A stretch of DNA of 64,000 bases from Shewanella sp. MTB7. Lineage in GTDB: Bacteria > Pseudomonadota > Gammaproteobacteria > Enterobacterales > Shewanellaceae. The notes under the pieces were generated by a model. That model did no database searches, was not told the DNA's origin, and worked only from the letters and a program-made list of their open reading frames with translations. Positions 37,719 to 47,759 of the stretch are shown one piece after another. The translations under genes and the position numbers were made by a program. The number at the start of each line of letters is the position of its first letter. The stretch's first letter is position 1. Location of the stretch: contig NZ_CP085636.1 in assembly GCF_027571385.1 (NCBI RefSeq), positions 4,096,001 to 4,160,000 on the forward strand, read 5' to 3'.

Positions 37719-38492
37719 TTATGCATTTTTCCAATTGGCACTGCGCTTATCCAGAAAAGCATTAACCCCTTCAGTTTGATCTTCGGTATCAAACAGATCG
37801 ACAAACATCTCACGCTCTAGAGGTAAAGCCTTCGCTCTTGGCATGATTCGTCCGGCCTGAATAAGCTGCTTACACACAGCGACACTGCTTGGACTTTGCT
37901 TGGCCACTTTTGCAGCCAACGCAATAGCGGCAGTCAGTGACTGGCCCGTCTCAACGACCTCTTCCACTAATCCCAATGATTCAGCCTTTTCAGCTTTGAG
38001 GCGCTCACCACATAAGATCATCCGTTTTGCCCAGCCTTCTCCCACCAATGCCGTCAGGTTTTGTGTGCCGCCAGCGCAAGGTAGCAAACCGACCGAAGCT
38101 TCAGGCAGTGCCATCACAGCTTGCGTTTCTGCAATGCGAATATCACACGCCAATGCGACCTCTAAACCGCCTCCCATGGCATAACCATTAATTGCCGCTA
38201 TCGAAACGCCGCGAAATTGACTCAATGCCTCGAACGCTTCGCCGAAACACTTCGCCATTGAGGCCGCCACCCCTTTATCACCATCAGCAAAGAGCTTAAG
38301 ATCGGCGCCAGCTGAGAAAAACTTATCACCTTCGCCGGTGATCACCAAAGCGTAGATATCTTTATTATCATTAAGCTCAAGCACTTTAAGTTTCAGTGCT
38401 CTTAAGCTTTCATCTGTCCAGGTATTCGCTGGCGGATTACTCATGGTCAATATTGCGGTGTTACCCTCAATAAGTTCAATTATTCCAGTCAT
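37719..38492 (-). CDS. Enoyl-CoA hydratase
   Basis: A 257-residue crotonase that probably hydrates methacrylyl- or tiglyl-CoA. Motifs: FFSAGADLKLFADGD (oxyanion hole) and AINGYAMGGGLEVALACDIRIAE followed by ALPEASVGLLPCAGGTQNL, with the two catalytic Glu positions kept. ATG 38492 has GGAG 7 bases upstream; a TTG at 38495 is the only nearby alternative. It is the fourth gene of the operon; the 30-base gap to the hydrolase gene supports co-transcription. Confidence 0.9.
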   Translation of the reverse strand: MTGIIELIEGNTAILTMSNPPANTWTDESLRALKLKVLELNDNKDIYALVITGEGDKFFSAGADLKLFADGDKGVAASMAKCFGEAFEALSQFRGVSIAAINGYAMGGGLEVALACDIRIAETQAVMALPEASVGLLPCAGGTQNLTALVGEGWAKRMILCGERLKAEKAESLGLVEEVVETGQSLTAAIALAAKVAKQSPSSVAVCKQLIQAGRIMPRAKALPLEREMFVDLFDTEDQTEGVNAFLDKRSANWKNA

Positions 38493-38621
38493 CAATTCAC
38501 TCCTTCAACGAGTACATTTCTTATGTTGTAACGATTAACCTTCTCTACTTTCACAAAATCAATTAGTCTGATTTTTGAAAAGTCCACCTAATGGTATAAA
38601 TAGAAATGCGCAGCAGATCGA

Positions 38622-39779
38622 TTAAAGGATTGCACCCGCATCTTCATTCAATAAACGGCGGGCAATGATCAAGCGCATAATCTCATTGGTGCCCTCTAAA
38701 ATCTGGTGCACTCGCACATCTCGCACATGGCGCTCTAGCGGGTACTCACGAATATAGCCATAACCACCATGAAGCTGTAATGCTGCATCACATACCTGAA
38801 AACCAACATCGGTAGCGAAGCGTTTTGCCATGGCACAATAGGCCGTCGCCTCCGGATCTTGCTCGTCAAGTTTAAAGGCCGCCAAGCGCACCATCTGCCT
38901 TGCAGCCACGAGTTCTGTAGCCATATCGGCCAACTTAAACTGCAGCGCTTGAAACGCGGCAATTGGTTTACCAAACTGCTTACGTTCTGTCATATATTGA
39001 GTGGCTCGTTCAAGAGCAGCTTGGGCTGTACCGATAGAGCAAGTGGCGATGTTAACGCGACCACCATCGAGTCCCTTCATGGCGAATGTAAAACCTTGGC
39101 CCTCTTCACCTAACAGATTAGCCACTGGCACACGCACTTGAGTAAAGGTTATTTCACGTGTTGGCTGGGCATTCCAGCCCATCTTATCTTCCGCCTTGCC
39201 ATAGGTAACGCCATCGGCATCAGCTGGGACGACGATAGCAGAGATCCCTTTAGGCCCCTCTTCGCCTGTACGGCACATAACCACCAATAACTCAGTGGCA
39301 CCCGCACCAGAGATAAACATCTTGGCGCCAGAGATAACATATTCATCCCCCTCTCTGACCGCTTTAGTCTTCAGTGACGCCGCATCACTGCCCGCGCCCG
39401 CTTCGGTTAAACAGTAAGAAGCCAGCTTCTGACCTGTCGTTAGCGGCTCAGACCATTCACTTCTGACGGCTTCTGAGCCAAAGCTGGTGACCATCCAAGT
39501 GGCCATATTATGGATCGTCAACATCGCTGTTGTGGCTGTACACCCCATGGAAAGCTGCTCAAAGATAATCGATGAATCGAGACGACTCAGTCCCATGCCA
39601 CCTTCGCTTTCTGGCGAATAGAGGGAGCAAAAGCCTAACTCACCAGCGCGCTGAATAACATCTTTAGGGAAGTGATGTTCCTCATCCCATTTCGCCGCGA
39701 ATGGGGCTAACTCTTCACGAGAAAACTGCTGAGCTAAGTCAGCAAACTGACGTTGGTCGTCATTCAGATTAAAATCCAT
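38622..39779 (-). CDS. Acyl-CoA dehydrogenase (isobutyryl/2-methylacyl type)
   Basis: A 385-residue FAD enzyme of beta-oxidation type. Motifs: CLTEAGAGSDAASLKTKAV (FAD/substrate loop), MKGLDGGRVNIATCSIGTAQAALE, and the C-terminal QLHGGYGYIREYPLERHVRDVRVHQILEGTNEIMR with the catalytic Glu in EGTNE. In this operon it should oxidise isobutyryl-CoA and 2-methylbutyryl-CoA (inference). Electrons pass to ETF. AGGAGA lies close before the ATG. It begins 10 bases after the mmsA stop. Confidence 0.92.
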   Translation of the reverse strand: MDFNLNDDQRQFADLAQQFSREELAPFAAKWDEEHHFPKDVIQRAGELGFCSLYSPESEGGMGLSRLDSSIIFEQLSMGCTATTAMLTIHNMATWMVTSFGSEAVRSEWSEPLTTGQKLASYCLTEAGAGSDAASLKTKAVREGDEYVISGAKMFISGAGATELLVVMCRTGEEGPKGISAIVVPADADGVTYGKAEDKMGWNAQPTREITFTQVRVPVANLLGEEGQGFTFAMKGLDGGRVNIATCSIGTAQAALERATQYMTERKQFGKPIAAFQALQFKLADMATELVAARQMVRLAAFKLDEQDPEATAYCAMAKRFATDVGFQVCDAALQLHGGYGYIREYPLERHVRDVRVHQILEGTNEIMRLIIARRLLNEDAGAIL

Positions 39780-39789
39780 CTGATATCTC

Positions 39790-41295
39790 CTATTTTAAAT
39801 CTATAGTCATATTAGGTGCAGCGTGCTCAACATCGGATATTTGAGATTCAAACCAACGAGCTGTGATGGTCTTCGTTTCCGTATAAAAACGCACCGCTTG
39901 CTTACCGTAGGCGTGTTGATCGCCATAGAAACTCCCTTTCCAACCAGTGAAGGAGAAAAATGGCAAGGGCACAGGAATAGGCACATTGATCCCCACCTGA
40001 CCCACTTCAATTTCATGTTGATATTTACGAGCAACGGCGCCACTGGCAGTAAAAATCGAGGTACCATTTCCGTAAGGACTGTTATTGACCACTTCAATTG
40101 CCTCTTCCAAGGTGTCGGCTTCCATGCAGCAAAGTACGGGACCAAAAATCTCCTCTTTATAGATGCTCATCTCAGTTGTAACCTTCGTAAACATGGTCGG
40201 TCCAACCCAGTTCCCTGACTCATAGCCTGGTACGGTAAAACCTGATCCATCGAGTACACACTCAGCGCCTTCCGCTTTACCTTGCTCAATGAGTGACAGG
40301 ACTCGCGCTTTAGCCGCAGGGCTTATCACCGGGCCATAGCCTGCCTCTCTATCATCCCAAAGGCCTGGCTTAACCTTAGCAATCACATCTCTAAGCTCAG
40401 GGATCCACTCTTTAGCCGCACCAACAAAAATTGCCACCGACAGCGCCATACAGCGCTGACCCGCAGCGCCAACTGAAGCACCAACCAGATTATTAATAAC
40501 TTGCTGTTTATTTGAATCAGGCATAATGACACAGTGATTTTTAGCACCGGCAAACGCCTGCACTCGCTTTAAATTATCGGTACCTGTTTTATAGATATAT
40601 TGACCCACACCCACAGAGCCAACAAAAGAGATTGCCTTGATATCTTTATGGTTAAGCAGCACATCCACTGCCACTTTGTCACCATGGACAAGCTGTAGAA
40701 CCCCCTTAGGTGCGCCAGCTTCTTCAAACAACTCCACCAGACGTTGTGGCGTCATAGGATCTTGCTCTGAAGGTTTAAGCACAAAGGTGTTACCACAAGC
40801 AATAGAGAGCGGGAACATCCACAATGGGATCATGGCAGGAAAATTAAACGGAGTGATGCCCGCACACACGCCAAGAGGCTGAGTGTAACTGTAGGTATCG
40901 ATACTGCGTGCCACGTTTTCAACGGTTTCACCCATCATCAAGGTCGCAATATTACAAGCATGCTCAGCCACTTCGATACCGCGCCAGACATCGCCTTTTG
41001 CATCATCGAACGTCTTGCCTGTCTCTTGCGCCAGAATCGTTGCAAGCTCATCGTGATGCGCCTTAAGCAGATGTTGATAGTTAAACATCACACGGGCACG
41101 TTCAGATACTGGCACCTCTTTCCAACTTTTAAACGCCTGCTTAGCACTGGCAACGGCAGTTTCAACCTCTGAAACTGTTGCGGCATTTATCACTGCAATG
41201 GCTTGGTTATTGGCCGGATTGGTCACCGAAATTTTCTGTTGTCCTTGGCCTTCAATAAACTGACCATCAATATAGTGCTTCACCTGAGTTGTCAT
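39790..41295 (-). CDS. mmsA: Methylmalonate-semialdehyde dehydrogenase (acylating)
   Basis: A 501-residue CoA-dependent aldehyde dehydrogenase turning methylmalonate semialdehyde into propionyl-CoA. The catalytic Cys is in [17 protein letters not shown]; the NAD site includes [15 protein letters not shown] and [27 protein letters not shown] and [15 protein letters not shown] are typical of the MmsA/IolA subfamily. I chose ATG 41295 because GGGAAG lies just before it; a start 4 codons earlier is possible. Its product links to the propionyl-CoA pool also fed by the synthetase at 61788-63716. Confidence 0.95.
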   Translation of the reverse strand: MTTQVKHYIDGQFIEGQGQQKISVTNPANNQAIAVINAATVSEVETAVASAKQAFKSWKEVPVSERARVMFNYQHLLKAHHDELATILAQETGKTFDDAKGDVWRGIEVAEHACNIATLMMGETVENVARSIDTYSYTQPLGVCAGITPFNFPAMIPLWMFPLSIACGNTFVLKPSEQDPMTPQRLVELFEEAGAPKGVLQLVHGDKVAVDVLLNHKDIKAISFVGSVGVGQYIYKTGTDNLKRVQAFAGAKNHCVIMPDSNKQQVINNLVGASVGAAGQRCMALSVAIFVGAAKEWIPELRDVIAKVKPGLWDDREAGYGPVISPAAKARVLSLIEQGKAEGAECVLDGSGFTVPGYESGNWVGPTMFTKVTTEMSIYKEEIFGPVLCCMEADTLEEAIEVVNNSPYGNGTSIFTASGAVARKYQHEIEVGQVGINVPIPVPLPFFSFTGWKGSFYGDQHAYGKQAVRFYTETKTITARWFESQISDVEHAAPNMTIDLK

Positions 41296-41412
41296 ATTGC
41301 TTCCCATTAAAACTTATTGGTACTGAGTAAGGTACAATTTAATTATTATGATATTGTTTACTTATCTCAGTTATCTTGTTGATTACTTTACCTGTACTCG
41401 TTTGTAGCTGAC

Positions 41413-42603
41413 TTAAATCTCTATCGCCATCGCAGTGGCTTCACCGCCACCGATACACAATGATGCGACGCCTCGCTTTAAACCACGGGCATGGAGTGCA
41501 TGGATCAAGGTCACTAAAACTCGCGCCCCAGAACAACCAATAGGATGACCTAGGGCACAAGCACCACCGTTAACATTCACTTTTTCAGCATCAATAGAGA
41601 GCTCAGAAATCGCCAGCATAGTCACCATTGCAAAGGCTTCATTGATCTCAAACAGATCCACATCATCGACACTCCAATTCACTTTATCGAGCAGCTTATT
41701 CATCGCTCCGACAGGGGCCGTGGTAAACATAGCGGGTTCCTGTGCATGTGTCGTATGGCCTTTAATTGTGGCCAAGATAGGCAGACCAAGCACATTTGCT
41801 TGCTGAGCTGTCATCAACATTAAGGCCGCTGCACCATCAGAGATAGAACTTGAGTTTGCCGCTGTGATAGTGCCATCTTTAGTGAAGGCAGGTCGCAGTG
41901 TAGGAATTTTATCTGGGCGGGCATTACCAGGTTGCTCATCAGTATCAACAAAGGTGTCACCACGACGACTTTCTACCGTCACTGGTGATATCTCATCTTT
42001 AAATGCACCAGTTTCAATCGCTTTATTGGCTTTTTCAAGCGAACTCAAAGAGAAAGCGTCCATCTGCTCACGGGTCAATTTAAAGTCATCGGCGGTCTTT
42101 TGAGCGAACGTTCCCATAGCACCACCAGTGTAGGCATCTTCTAGGCCATCGAGGAACATATGGTCCATCACTTTGCCGTGACCCATACGCATTCCGCCGC
42201 GGGCTTTATCTAATAGATAGGGCGCCTGACTCATGCTCTCCATTCCACCAGCAATAACAATGTCGGCGCTACCCGCTTTAATCAGATCATGGGCTAACAT
42301 AACGGTTTTCATGCCTGAACCACAGACCTTATTCACGGTGGTGGCACCAACAGATAAAGGTAAACCAGCGCCTAGTGTCGCTTGACGAGCCGGGGCCTGA
42401 CCAAGACCTGCTGGTAGCACACACCCCATTAAGACTTCATCGACAGCATCTGCTGACACGCCGGTTTGTACCATCAAACCTTTAATGGCAGTTGCAGCTA
42501 ATTTAGGAGATGGAACAGTCGATAAGACACCCTGAAAGCCTCCCATAGGCGTTCGCTTAGCGGCTACAATCACGATCTCTTGACTTAATTGCTCTGTACT
42601 CAT
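41413..42603 (-). CDS. Acetyl-CoA C-acyltransferase (thiolase)
   Basis: A 396-residue thiolase that cleaves 2-methylacetoacetyl-CoA or acetoacetyl-CoA. Active-site Cys in NKVCGSGMKTVMLA (near residue 93), the His motif in NEAFAMV, and the second Cys in GGACALGHPIGCSGARVLV near the end (SLCIGGGEATAM). It is the first gene of the seven-gene operon, with GGAG before the ATG. A 16-bp palindrome-like site lies 107 bases upstream and probably controls the operon. AtoB-type acetoacetyl-CoA activity is equally possible from sequence. Confidence 0.93.
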   Translation of the reverse strand: MSTEQLSQEIVIVAAKRTPMGGFQGVLSTVPSPKLAATAIKGLMVQTGVSADAVDEVLMGCVLPAGLGQAPARQATLGAGLPLSVGATTVNKVCGSGMKTVMLAHDLIKAGSADIVIAGGMESMSQAPYLLDKARGGMRMGHGKVMDHMFLDGLEDAYTGGAMGTFAQKTADDFKLTREQMDAFSLSSLEKANKAIETGAFKDEISPVTVESRRGDTFVDTDEQPGNARPDKIPTLRPAFTKDGTITAANSSSISDGAAALMLMTAQQANVLGLPILATIKGHTTHAQEPAMFTTAPVGAMNKLLDKVNWSVDDVDLFEINEAFAMVTMLAISELSIDAEKVNVNGGACALGHPIGCSGARVLVTLIHALHARGLKRGVASLCIGGGEATAMAIEI

Positions 42604-42709
42604 TGTCCACTCCGTCTTTGTTATCCTATCCCAACCAGATAAGCTTAAACTCTGCTTAAGTTATTTAAGCCAGAATATTATTGTTTCGTTTAATAATATC
42701 ACTGTGACG

Positions 42710-42725
42710 TTTACGCGAACGTAAA
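42710..42725. promoter_or_regulatory. LiuR-like operator upstream of branched-chain operon
   Basis: TTTACGCGAACGTAAA differs from the perfect palindrome at 63934-63949 only in the two central bases. Reading on the minus strand, a -35-like TTTACG and an A/T-rich -10 region about 19-20 bases downstream fit a MerR-family promoter. LiuR is known to regulate these genes in Shewanella; assignment of this site is inference. Confidence 0.7.
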
Positions 42726-42819
42726 GCAAGTACAGTCACTTAAACATCTACCAAAGTATTAGCTTGGAGATGTCACTCAACATTTACAGTTTTAGGATAA
42801 GCACAGGGTGAAATAGATA

Positions 42820-42844
42820 AAAAAAGCGCCAAGATAGGCGCTTT
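42820..42844 (-). terminator. Terminator of M6 protease gene
   Basis: AAAGCGCC / GGCGCTTT, 8-bp stem, 6-base loop; on the minus strand followed by a long T run. Clear rho-independent terminator. Confidence 0.85.
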
Positions 42845-42898
42845 GAGGTATAACTTATGTCGCGTTAACGGCTATGATCATGCTGCAGCCAAATGCCG

Positions 42899-45229
42899 CT
42901 AGCGATAAATTTTAATCGCTCCCACGCTTCTGTCTCTACTCTGGTTAATAACACGTATCTTCAAGCCATAATTTGTTACGTTTCGACCAGCATCGGGGAT
43001 GTCACTGTCAATATAACGTTTGCGGTCGTAGAACATACGTTGCCCTTTGATATGGTTATCTCGTAAAGAGACACCATATTGCTCTTCGAGATCTAAGAAC
43101 ATCCTCTCGTGCCTGTCGATGCTAAAGGCGGCGTCATGGATCTGATATCGGGTAGAAGCCGCTGCACCATCGCTCCATTTAAGTACTCGCTGATCCGCAT
43201 CAACCACGCCTAAGAATCCATCTCCTGGGTGTATTCCCACCCAGTTGTCTGAATACTGATCATCGACATACCAAATAAGCATACCTTCTTCATAGACCAT
43301 GGTTTCTCCACCCGCATTGATGTGCGCTAAGCCACTATCAATACCATGGTGTGTACGCCACTCAAGTAGGTAGTAATGATCGGTATAGTTAACCCCTGAA
43401 TTAGCCGTAAAACCTGTAAAGCTAAAGGGTTCATTGTTGGGTTCATCGGCGTTAGCTGCCAGAATTTCAGCGCCATCAGCCTCAACACTAAAATTATCAA
43501 TATAGATGCCTGGATTAGCCACACCACCATCGGTTTCATACATAAGCACAAGGTTAACCGCTTGACCTGCAAATGCGCTCAAATCAAACTCAGCATCGAC
43601 CCAACCATCTGAACTCCCTGTAATACCATTGCCTCTATTGATCCCTTCAGGATCATCATTGGTGGTAATATTACCTTCAACAAAAACATTGCTATCATCG
43701 GTAGCCACGATCAAATAGGCATAGTCATAATCAGACTCTATATCATACCAGGTTTTAAACTTAGCAATAGCAGAGTTCGCTCCAGTCAAATCTACCGGAG
43801 TCACCATCTGATTAGTCAAATTATCAACGGAGCCACTGAAATAGGCATATTCACCACTGACAGGGGTTGTGACCCTTTTCTCTTTTTGTGGCAGATTAAC
43901 GCGAATGGCATCATGATTGGTGCCCTTACTTGATGCCTGATCCAGCAGACCTAGCACACCTGCGCGAGTGATCTCATCAAACTCAACGGTCGCACCATGT
44001 AACCAATTACCTCCCATGGACGCTTGTAGCTGCTCTTTCGCCCAAGCACTGAAACCAGTAGGCTCTGTACCGCCTAATCTTCCAGCCCAGCTCCCTGATG
44101 ACATAAGTGACCACATAGACACTGGCTCGCCTCGTCCCGTATAGCGAGTATCGTATTCATCCGGTAAGCCAAGATCATGGCCATATTCATGGCTTATCAC
44201 ACCAACCGCACTGTCAATTGGCGCAATAGTGTAGTCATACGCCACCATAGCGCCCCCCCAATAGGGCACATCTGAAACAGCCCCTGGAATGGCAAAAATA
44301 CTGCCTAAGTTCCAACGATGAGCCCAAATAGCATCTTCACCAAGTTGGCCACCACCAGCCTCTTCGCCAACGCTTGAATGGAAAATCATCACATGATCAA
44401 CTAAACCATCAGCCTCCCAATAATCACCATCGCCATCAAGATCATATCTGTCTTCGATGTCGAACTGCGAGAGATCCACATCAGCATCGGCCGACGCTGC
44501 GGTTAGAGCCTCACGCACTAAACTCCTCGCATCACCATCCACATTATTACCATAAAATGCTGCAGGTTGACTCGCCATATACCAGCCAGCAACATCACCG
44601 ATAACAGAATAACTGCCACCGGATTGAGCTTCATAATTTTGCTTAAATGAATCAGCATGGTGGCCATTTGGGGCTAACCAGCCATCATCACCAAATAAAA
44701 TTTGGCGATAGTGATCTTGGTTATAATCTTCGTAATACATACCAGTATCTTCTGGCAGTATTGAATTATGAGGGAAATCGGGAAACTCCATCAAGATGGC
44801 TAATACACGGCCTTCGCGTGACGTACCATCATATTGCTCTAACTCTATGTTAGCCGGACGATGACCTCGACCACGGCCTAAGGTTTTATTTTTCTCACCT
44901 TTTACTCTCTTGATCTTCTTACTGTTGGCCTTTAATTCGCTGCTCATAGCGAATTCACTACTGATTTGCTCGTCGGCCTCAGTCGCCCTTAGTGATTCCT
45001 GTTTTTGACGGTTTCTTAAGTAACCTCGCAACGCCACTTCCGCCTCTTTAATCGAAGCTCCCTGAGAGATTTTGCCCGATGCTTTTAACATCTGTATTAG
45101 TTTCTGCTCATCGGCAATCACCATATCAAATGCACCAGCATCGACATTAGCAACAGGCTCAGCAGAAATCGCGGTGATCGGCAATCCTGCCAGCACAAAG
45201 GCCAAAGGTATAACTTTTTTATTAAACAC
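42899..45229 (-). CDS. Secreted M6 (immune inhibitor A-like) metalloprotease
   Basis: A 776-residue extracellular zinc protease. Signal peptide at residues 1-23 (MFNKKVIPLAFVLAGLPITAISA). A propeptide runs to about 130. The catalytic domain contains the zinc motif HEYGHDLGLPDEYDTRYTG and nearby GSWAGRLGGTEPTGFSAWAKEQL. Downstream is a jelly-roll-like module (VTPVDLTGANSAIAKFKTW ... GIYIDNFSVE), as in InhA and PrtV proteases. It starts with GTG at 45229; AGGGG lies 6 bases before it. Two near-identical 14-bp direct repeats 22 bases apart lie just upstream. Probable role: digestion of environmental or host protein. Confidence 0.92.
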   Translation of the reverse strand: MFNKKVIPLAFVLAGLPITAISAEPVANVDAGAFDMVIADEQKLIQMLKASGKISQGASIKEAEVALRGYLRNRQKQESLRATEADEQISSEFAMSSELKANSKKIKRVKGEKNKTLGRGRGHRPANIELEQYDGTSREGRVLAILMEFPDFPHNSILPEDTGMYYEDYNQDHYRQILFGDDGWLAPNGHHADSFKQNYEAQSGGSYSVIGDVAGWYMASQPAAFYGNNVDGDARSLVREALTAASADADVDLSQFDIEDRYDLDGDGDYWEADGLVDHVMIFHSSVGEEAGGGQLGEDAIWAHRWNLGSIFAIPGAVSDVPYWGGAMVAYDYTIAPIDSAVGVISHEYGHDLGLPDEYDTRYTGRGEPVSMWSLMSSGSWAGRLGGTEPTGFSAWAKEQLQASMGGNWLHGATVEFDEITRAGVLGLLDQASSKGTNHDAIRVNLPQKEKRVTTPVSGEYAYFSGSVDNLTNQMVTPVDLTGANSAIAKFKTWYDIESDYDYAYLIVATDDSNVFVEGNITTNDDPEGINRGNGITGSSDGWVDAEFDLSAFAGQAVNLVLMYETDGGVANPGIYIDNFSVEADGAEILAANADEPNNEPFSFTGFTANSGVNYTDHYYLLEWRTHHGIDSGLAHINAGGETMVYEEGMLIWYVDDQYSDNWVGIHPGDGFLGVVDADQRVLKWSDGAAASTRYQIHDAAFSIDRHERMFLDLEEQYGVSLRDNHIKGQRMFYDRKRYIDSDIPDAGRNVTNYGLKIRVINQSRDRSVGAIKIYR

Positions 45230-45750
45230 GTGAATCCCCTATCAATTTCAATTGTTATAAGAGTTATTTCAATCATTTATAAGAATTATTACGTGTCTAG
45301 CAATACGGCTATTTTGCTAGGCAAGAGGATCAGCTTAACTGACCCCAAAATACCAAACTACAAACCAGCCTAATTTCAGACCAAAGGCGTAAGCCTTAAG
45401 TCTAAAGCAGAGTGATTAGTGATGTAGATTTCAATAAACAGCAGAAAAGTCACTATTGAGATATCCACAAAGATAGGGATTAGGCCGACCATCAGAGCTG
45501 TGGCTACAAAATGGGCATCTGCACATTACAGTTAGAAATGGGTCGGGAAAGGTTAACGGAGAGATGACATAAAAAAGCGATTAACAAAGATAGACACCAT
45601 AAGCCAAGGTAAATTCTCTTTTGAATATGACTATTTAGGTCAAATACTCCTTGTATGTAAATAGCGTGAAATTTACACAAACTTACTAATTACTGACACT
45701 GGACTACAACTAAAGGAGTATAGTCAAGTGAACAATAACGGAGAGGTGAC
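45230..45750. other. Divergent intergenic region, protease / EF-hand gene
   Basis: About 520 bases without a gene. It contains direct repeats at 45255-45290 near the protease. No convincing RNA gene was read; the EF-hand gene has a ribosome site but no clear promoter. Confidence 0.45.
45255..45290. repeat. Two 14-bp direct repeats, 22-bp period
   Basis: TTATAAGAGTTATT at 45255-45268 and TTATAAGAATTATT at 45277-45290, one mismatch, start to start 22 bases (two helical turns), 26-61 bases upstream of the protease start. Candidate regulator binding site. Confidence 0.6.
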
Positions 45751-46068
45751 ATGATGAAGACCAATAAACTAAACATAATGACAATTGTTGCTCTAGGCCT
45801 GTTATCAACAATAAGTGTAGCCGAGGCGCGGTGGCACAACGAGAGACCTCAATTCACCCAAATCGATTTTAACGTAGATGGAACGATTGACTCAGCAGAA
45901 TTTGAGCAATTTCATCAACAAAGAATGGATGAACGCAAGGCTCATGGGCATATGATGAGACATAATAAACAAGGAGGTATGTTCGATATTATTGATCAGA
46001 ACCAAGACGGTTTACTCAGCGCCGAAGAGTTTAGTCAGCACCAAACCCAAGGGTGTAAAAATTGGTAA
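45751..46068 (+). CDS. EF-hand calcium-binding exported protein
   Basis: A 105-residue exported protein. Signal peptide at about residues 1-26 (ending SVAEA). Two EF-hand loops are readable: DFNVDGTIDSAEF and DQNQDGLLSAEEF, each with the Asp/Asn/Asp and final Glu ligands. Between them is a His/Met-rich stretch (HGHMMRHNK) that might bind other metals. GGAGAGG lies 4 bases before the first ATG and 7 before the second, so either may be used. Probably a periplasmic calcium-binding protein; role unknown. Confidence 0.85.
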   Translation: MMKTNKLNIMTIVALGLLSTISVAEARWHNERPQFTQIDFNVDGTIDSAEFEQFHQQRMDERKAHGHMMRHNKQGGMFDIIDQNQDGLLSAEEFSQHQTQGCKNW

Positions 46069-46137
46069 CCTTGATACTTAACACCAATTTTTTATTACTG
46101 TTTCCCTCTGGTACTTGCTAACATTCAGCAATAAACA

Positions 46138-46164
46138 AAAACCGCCATAAGTCGCGGTTTTTTA
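46138..46164 (+). terminator. Terminator after EF-hand gene
   Basis: AAAACCGC / GCGGTTTT stem with an 8-base loop, followed by a T run and ending TTATTTT, 70 bases after the stop. Confidence 0.8.
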
Positions 46165-46289
46165 TTTTCTATCAATTAGATATGATTAATACCAAGTCAA
46201 CGAATTTATCCCTATTTGTTATAGCAAAAATTTTTGCTTAACATTAGTAATTTTTCAATGACTTAATATATAAATATGAGCATGGTTAG

Positions 46290-47234
46290 TTAACTTTCAC
46301 TGTCACAAGAAGCAATTCCGATCATATCATCTAGATTATAAGGTGTTAGCTGATAAACATAGTAATTCAACCAATTGCTGACCAGCAAACTACCATGTCC
46401 ATGCCAACGCGCTACCGCCTCACCTTCTGGGTTATCATCTCTGAAGTAATTCTGTGGCACCTCTGGCTCAAGACCTTGTGCCAGATCTCGGAAATATTCA
46501 TCTTTAAGCGTCGACTTTTGATACTCTGGATGCCCCATCACGAACAAGTTACGATTATTAGTACTCAATACCATATAGGCACCGGCCGAATCAGATTCAG
46601 TGAGCACTTGTAAAGCCGGATGAGCCTTCAGTTGATCAACGTCCATTTCAGCAAAGCGTGAGTGAGGGGCAAGAAACTCATCATCAAAACCTCTTAGCAG
46701 AGGGAAATGTTGGCTGGTACGGCTGTGAACAAAAACACCTGTACGTTTCTGCTTTAGTAGTTTTCGGTTCAAACCATAGAGATGAAAAAGTGCAGCGTGA
46801 GCAGCCCAACATAAAAATAATACTGAGGTGACATGTTGTTGAGACCAGTCAATAATGTCCCGAATATCATCCCAGTAGCTTACGTCTTCAAATTCAACTT
46901 GCCCAAGCGGAGCGCCAGTTATAATCAGACCATCATAATTTTTTTGCCGTATCGCCTCAAAATCACGATAGAAATTATTCATATGATCGATGGAAGTATG
47001 TTTTGACTCCTTATCATGGATCCGAAGTAGATCCACATCCACCTGCAGTGGTGTATTTCCCAGTAGTCTGAGTAACTGGGTTTCCGTTTCAATTTTATTC
47101 GGCATCAAATTCAAGATAAGCACTTTCATCGGACGAATATCTTGATTGGCTGCCCGAGTTTCGGACATCACAAAAATATTTTCAGATTCTAAAATCTCTG
47201 CAGCTGGCAGATCATCGGGAATTTTTACCGGCAT
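46290..47234 (-). CDS. metA: Homoserine O-succinyltransferase
   Basis: A 314-residue cytosolic enzyme, first committed step of methionine synthesis (homoserine plus succinyl-CoA). Catalytic Cys in [10 protein letters not shown] (near 142) and His/Glu in MGHPEYQ (near 235-237) are present, as is the N-terminal [15 protein letters not shown]. Length matches the family (about 310). AGGAAGAGG lies before the ATG. The YbaY-like lipoprotein gene lies 82 bases upstream on the same strand with no convincing terminator between, so both may be one operon controlled from MetJ-like boxes at 47760-47783. Confidence 0.95.
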   Translation of the reverse strand: MPVKIPDDLPAAEILESENIFVMSETRAANQDIRPMKVLILNLMPNKIETETQLLRLLGNTPLQVDVDLLRIHDKESKHTSIDHMNNFYRDFEAIRQKNYDGLIITGAPLGQVEFEDVSYWDDIRDIIDWSQQHVTSVLFLCWAAHAALFHLYGLNRKLLKQKRTGVFVHSRTSQHFPLLRGFDDEFLAPHSRFAEMDVDQLKAHPALQVLTESDSAGAYMVLSTNNRNLFVMGHPEYQKSTLKDEYFRDLAQGLEPEVPQNYFRDDNPEGEAVARWHGHGSLLVSNWLNYYVYQLTPYNLDDMIGIASCDSES

Positions 47235-47316
47235 ACCGCGCCTCTTCCTTTTAAATTGATTAACGCTTAACGAATTAATTTAAGGAGCCCGGCGCGTCTT
47301 AACATTGATGCGTTAA

Positions 47317-47733
47317 TTAACGACCGACCTTCTGTACCAAAACCGACATAGGCTCACTCGACTCTAAATCTATCTTGTAAGCTTGAGTGTTGATAAACAT
47401 CAGTTTGCCATTTAGGCTGATGCTAGCACCGACAGAATAAGTGTGCCCTTTTTCAAATTGATCACGATTGATGATAAATTGAAACGGTGCAGGCGTAGTC
47501 ACATCTCCCCTCTCTATCTCAGCTATAACAACCGCAGGAGCATCCATTAAAGACACGTCTTTCACCTGCACAGTCAACATCGCTTCAGGTGGCAGCGCCA
47601 TTCGCTCCTTAAACCAAATATCTCCGTGGATCTCTACCCCAGCATTGGGCGTTGCACATCCAAAAAGCAAACTGCCCGAAATAAGACCGACTGTCATCAC
47701 TAGAGGTGAAGCTGACTTTAACCACTTTTTCAT
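47317..47733 (-). CDS. YbaY-family lipoprotein
   Basis: A 138-residue lipoprotein. Lipobox LLFGC (about residue 26). The mature beta-sandwich (EIHGDIWFKERMALPPEAMLTVQVKDVSLMDAPAVVIAEI ... PFQFIINRDQFEKGHTYSVGASISLNGKLMFIN) is the YbaY/META-like fold. A related protein lies at 50408-50803 in this window. MetJ-like repeats begin 27 bases upstream of the start, an unexpected setting for a lipoprotein gene unless it leads an operon with metA. Function unknown. Confidence 0.8.
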   Translation of the reverse strand: MKKWLKSASPLVMTVGLISGSLLFGCATPNAGVEIHGDIWFKERMALPPEAMLTVQVKDVSLMDAPAVVIAEIERGDVTTPAPFQFIINRDQFEKGHTYSVGASISLNGKLMFINTQAYKIDLESSEPMSVLVQKVGR

Positions 47734-47759
47734 ACACTATTGCTCCCAATCATACATTA

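Larger units (their letters stand above)
42604..42898. other. Divided intergenic region with operator and terminator
   Basis: It contains the promoter region of the degradation operon, with the LiuR-like site near 42710 and TATTAT/GATATT -10-like elements at about 42686-42692, and the terminator of the M6 protease gene to its right. Confidence 0.5.

Noticed and set aside
44374..44604. His-rich plus-strand frame opposite the M6 protease
   Set aside because: Lies wholly antisense to a well-supported gene and its composition mirrors Asp/Gly-rich calcium-binding codons.
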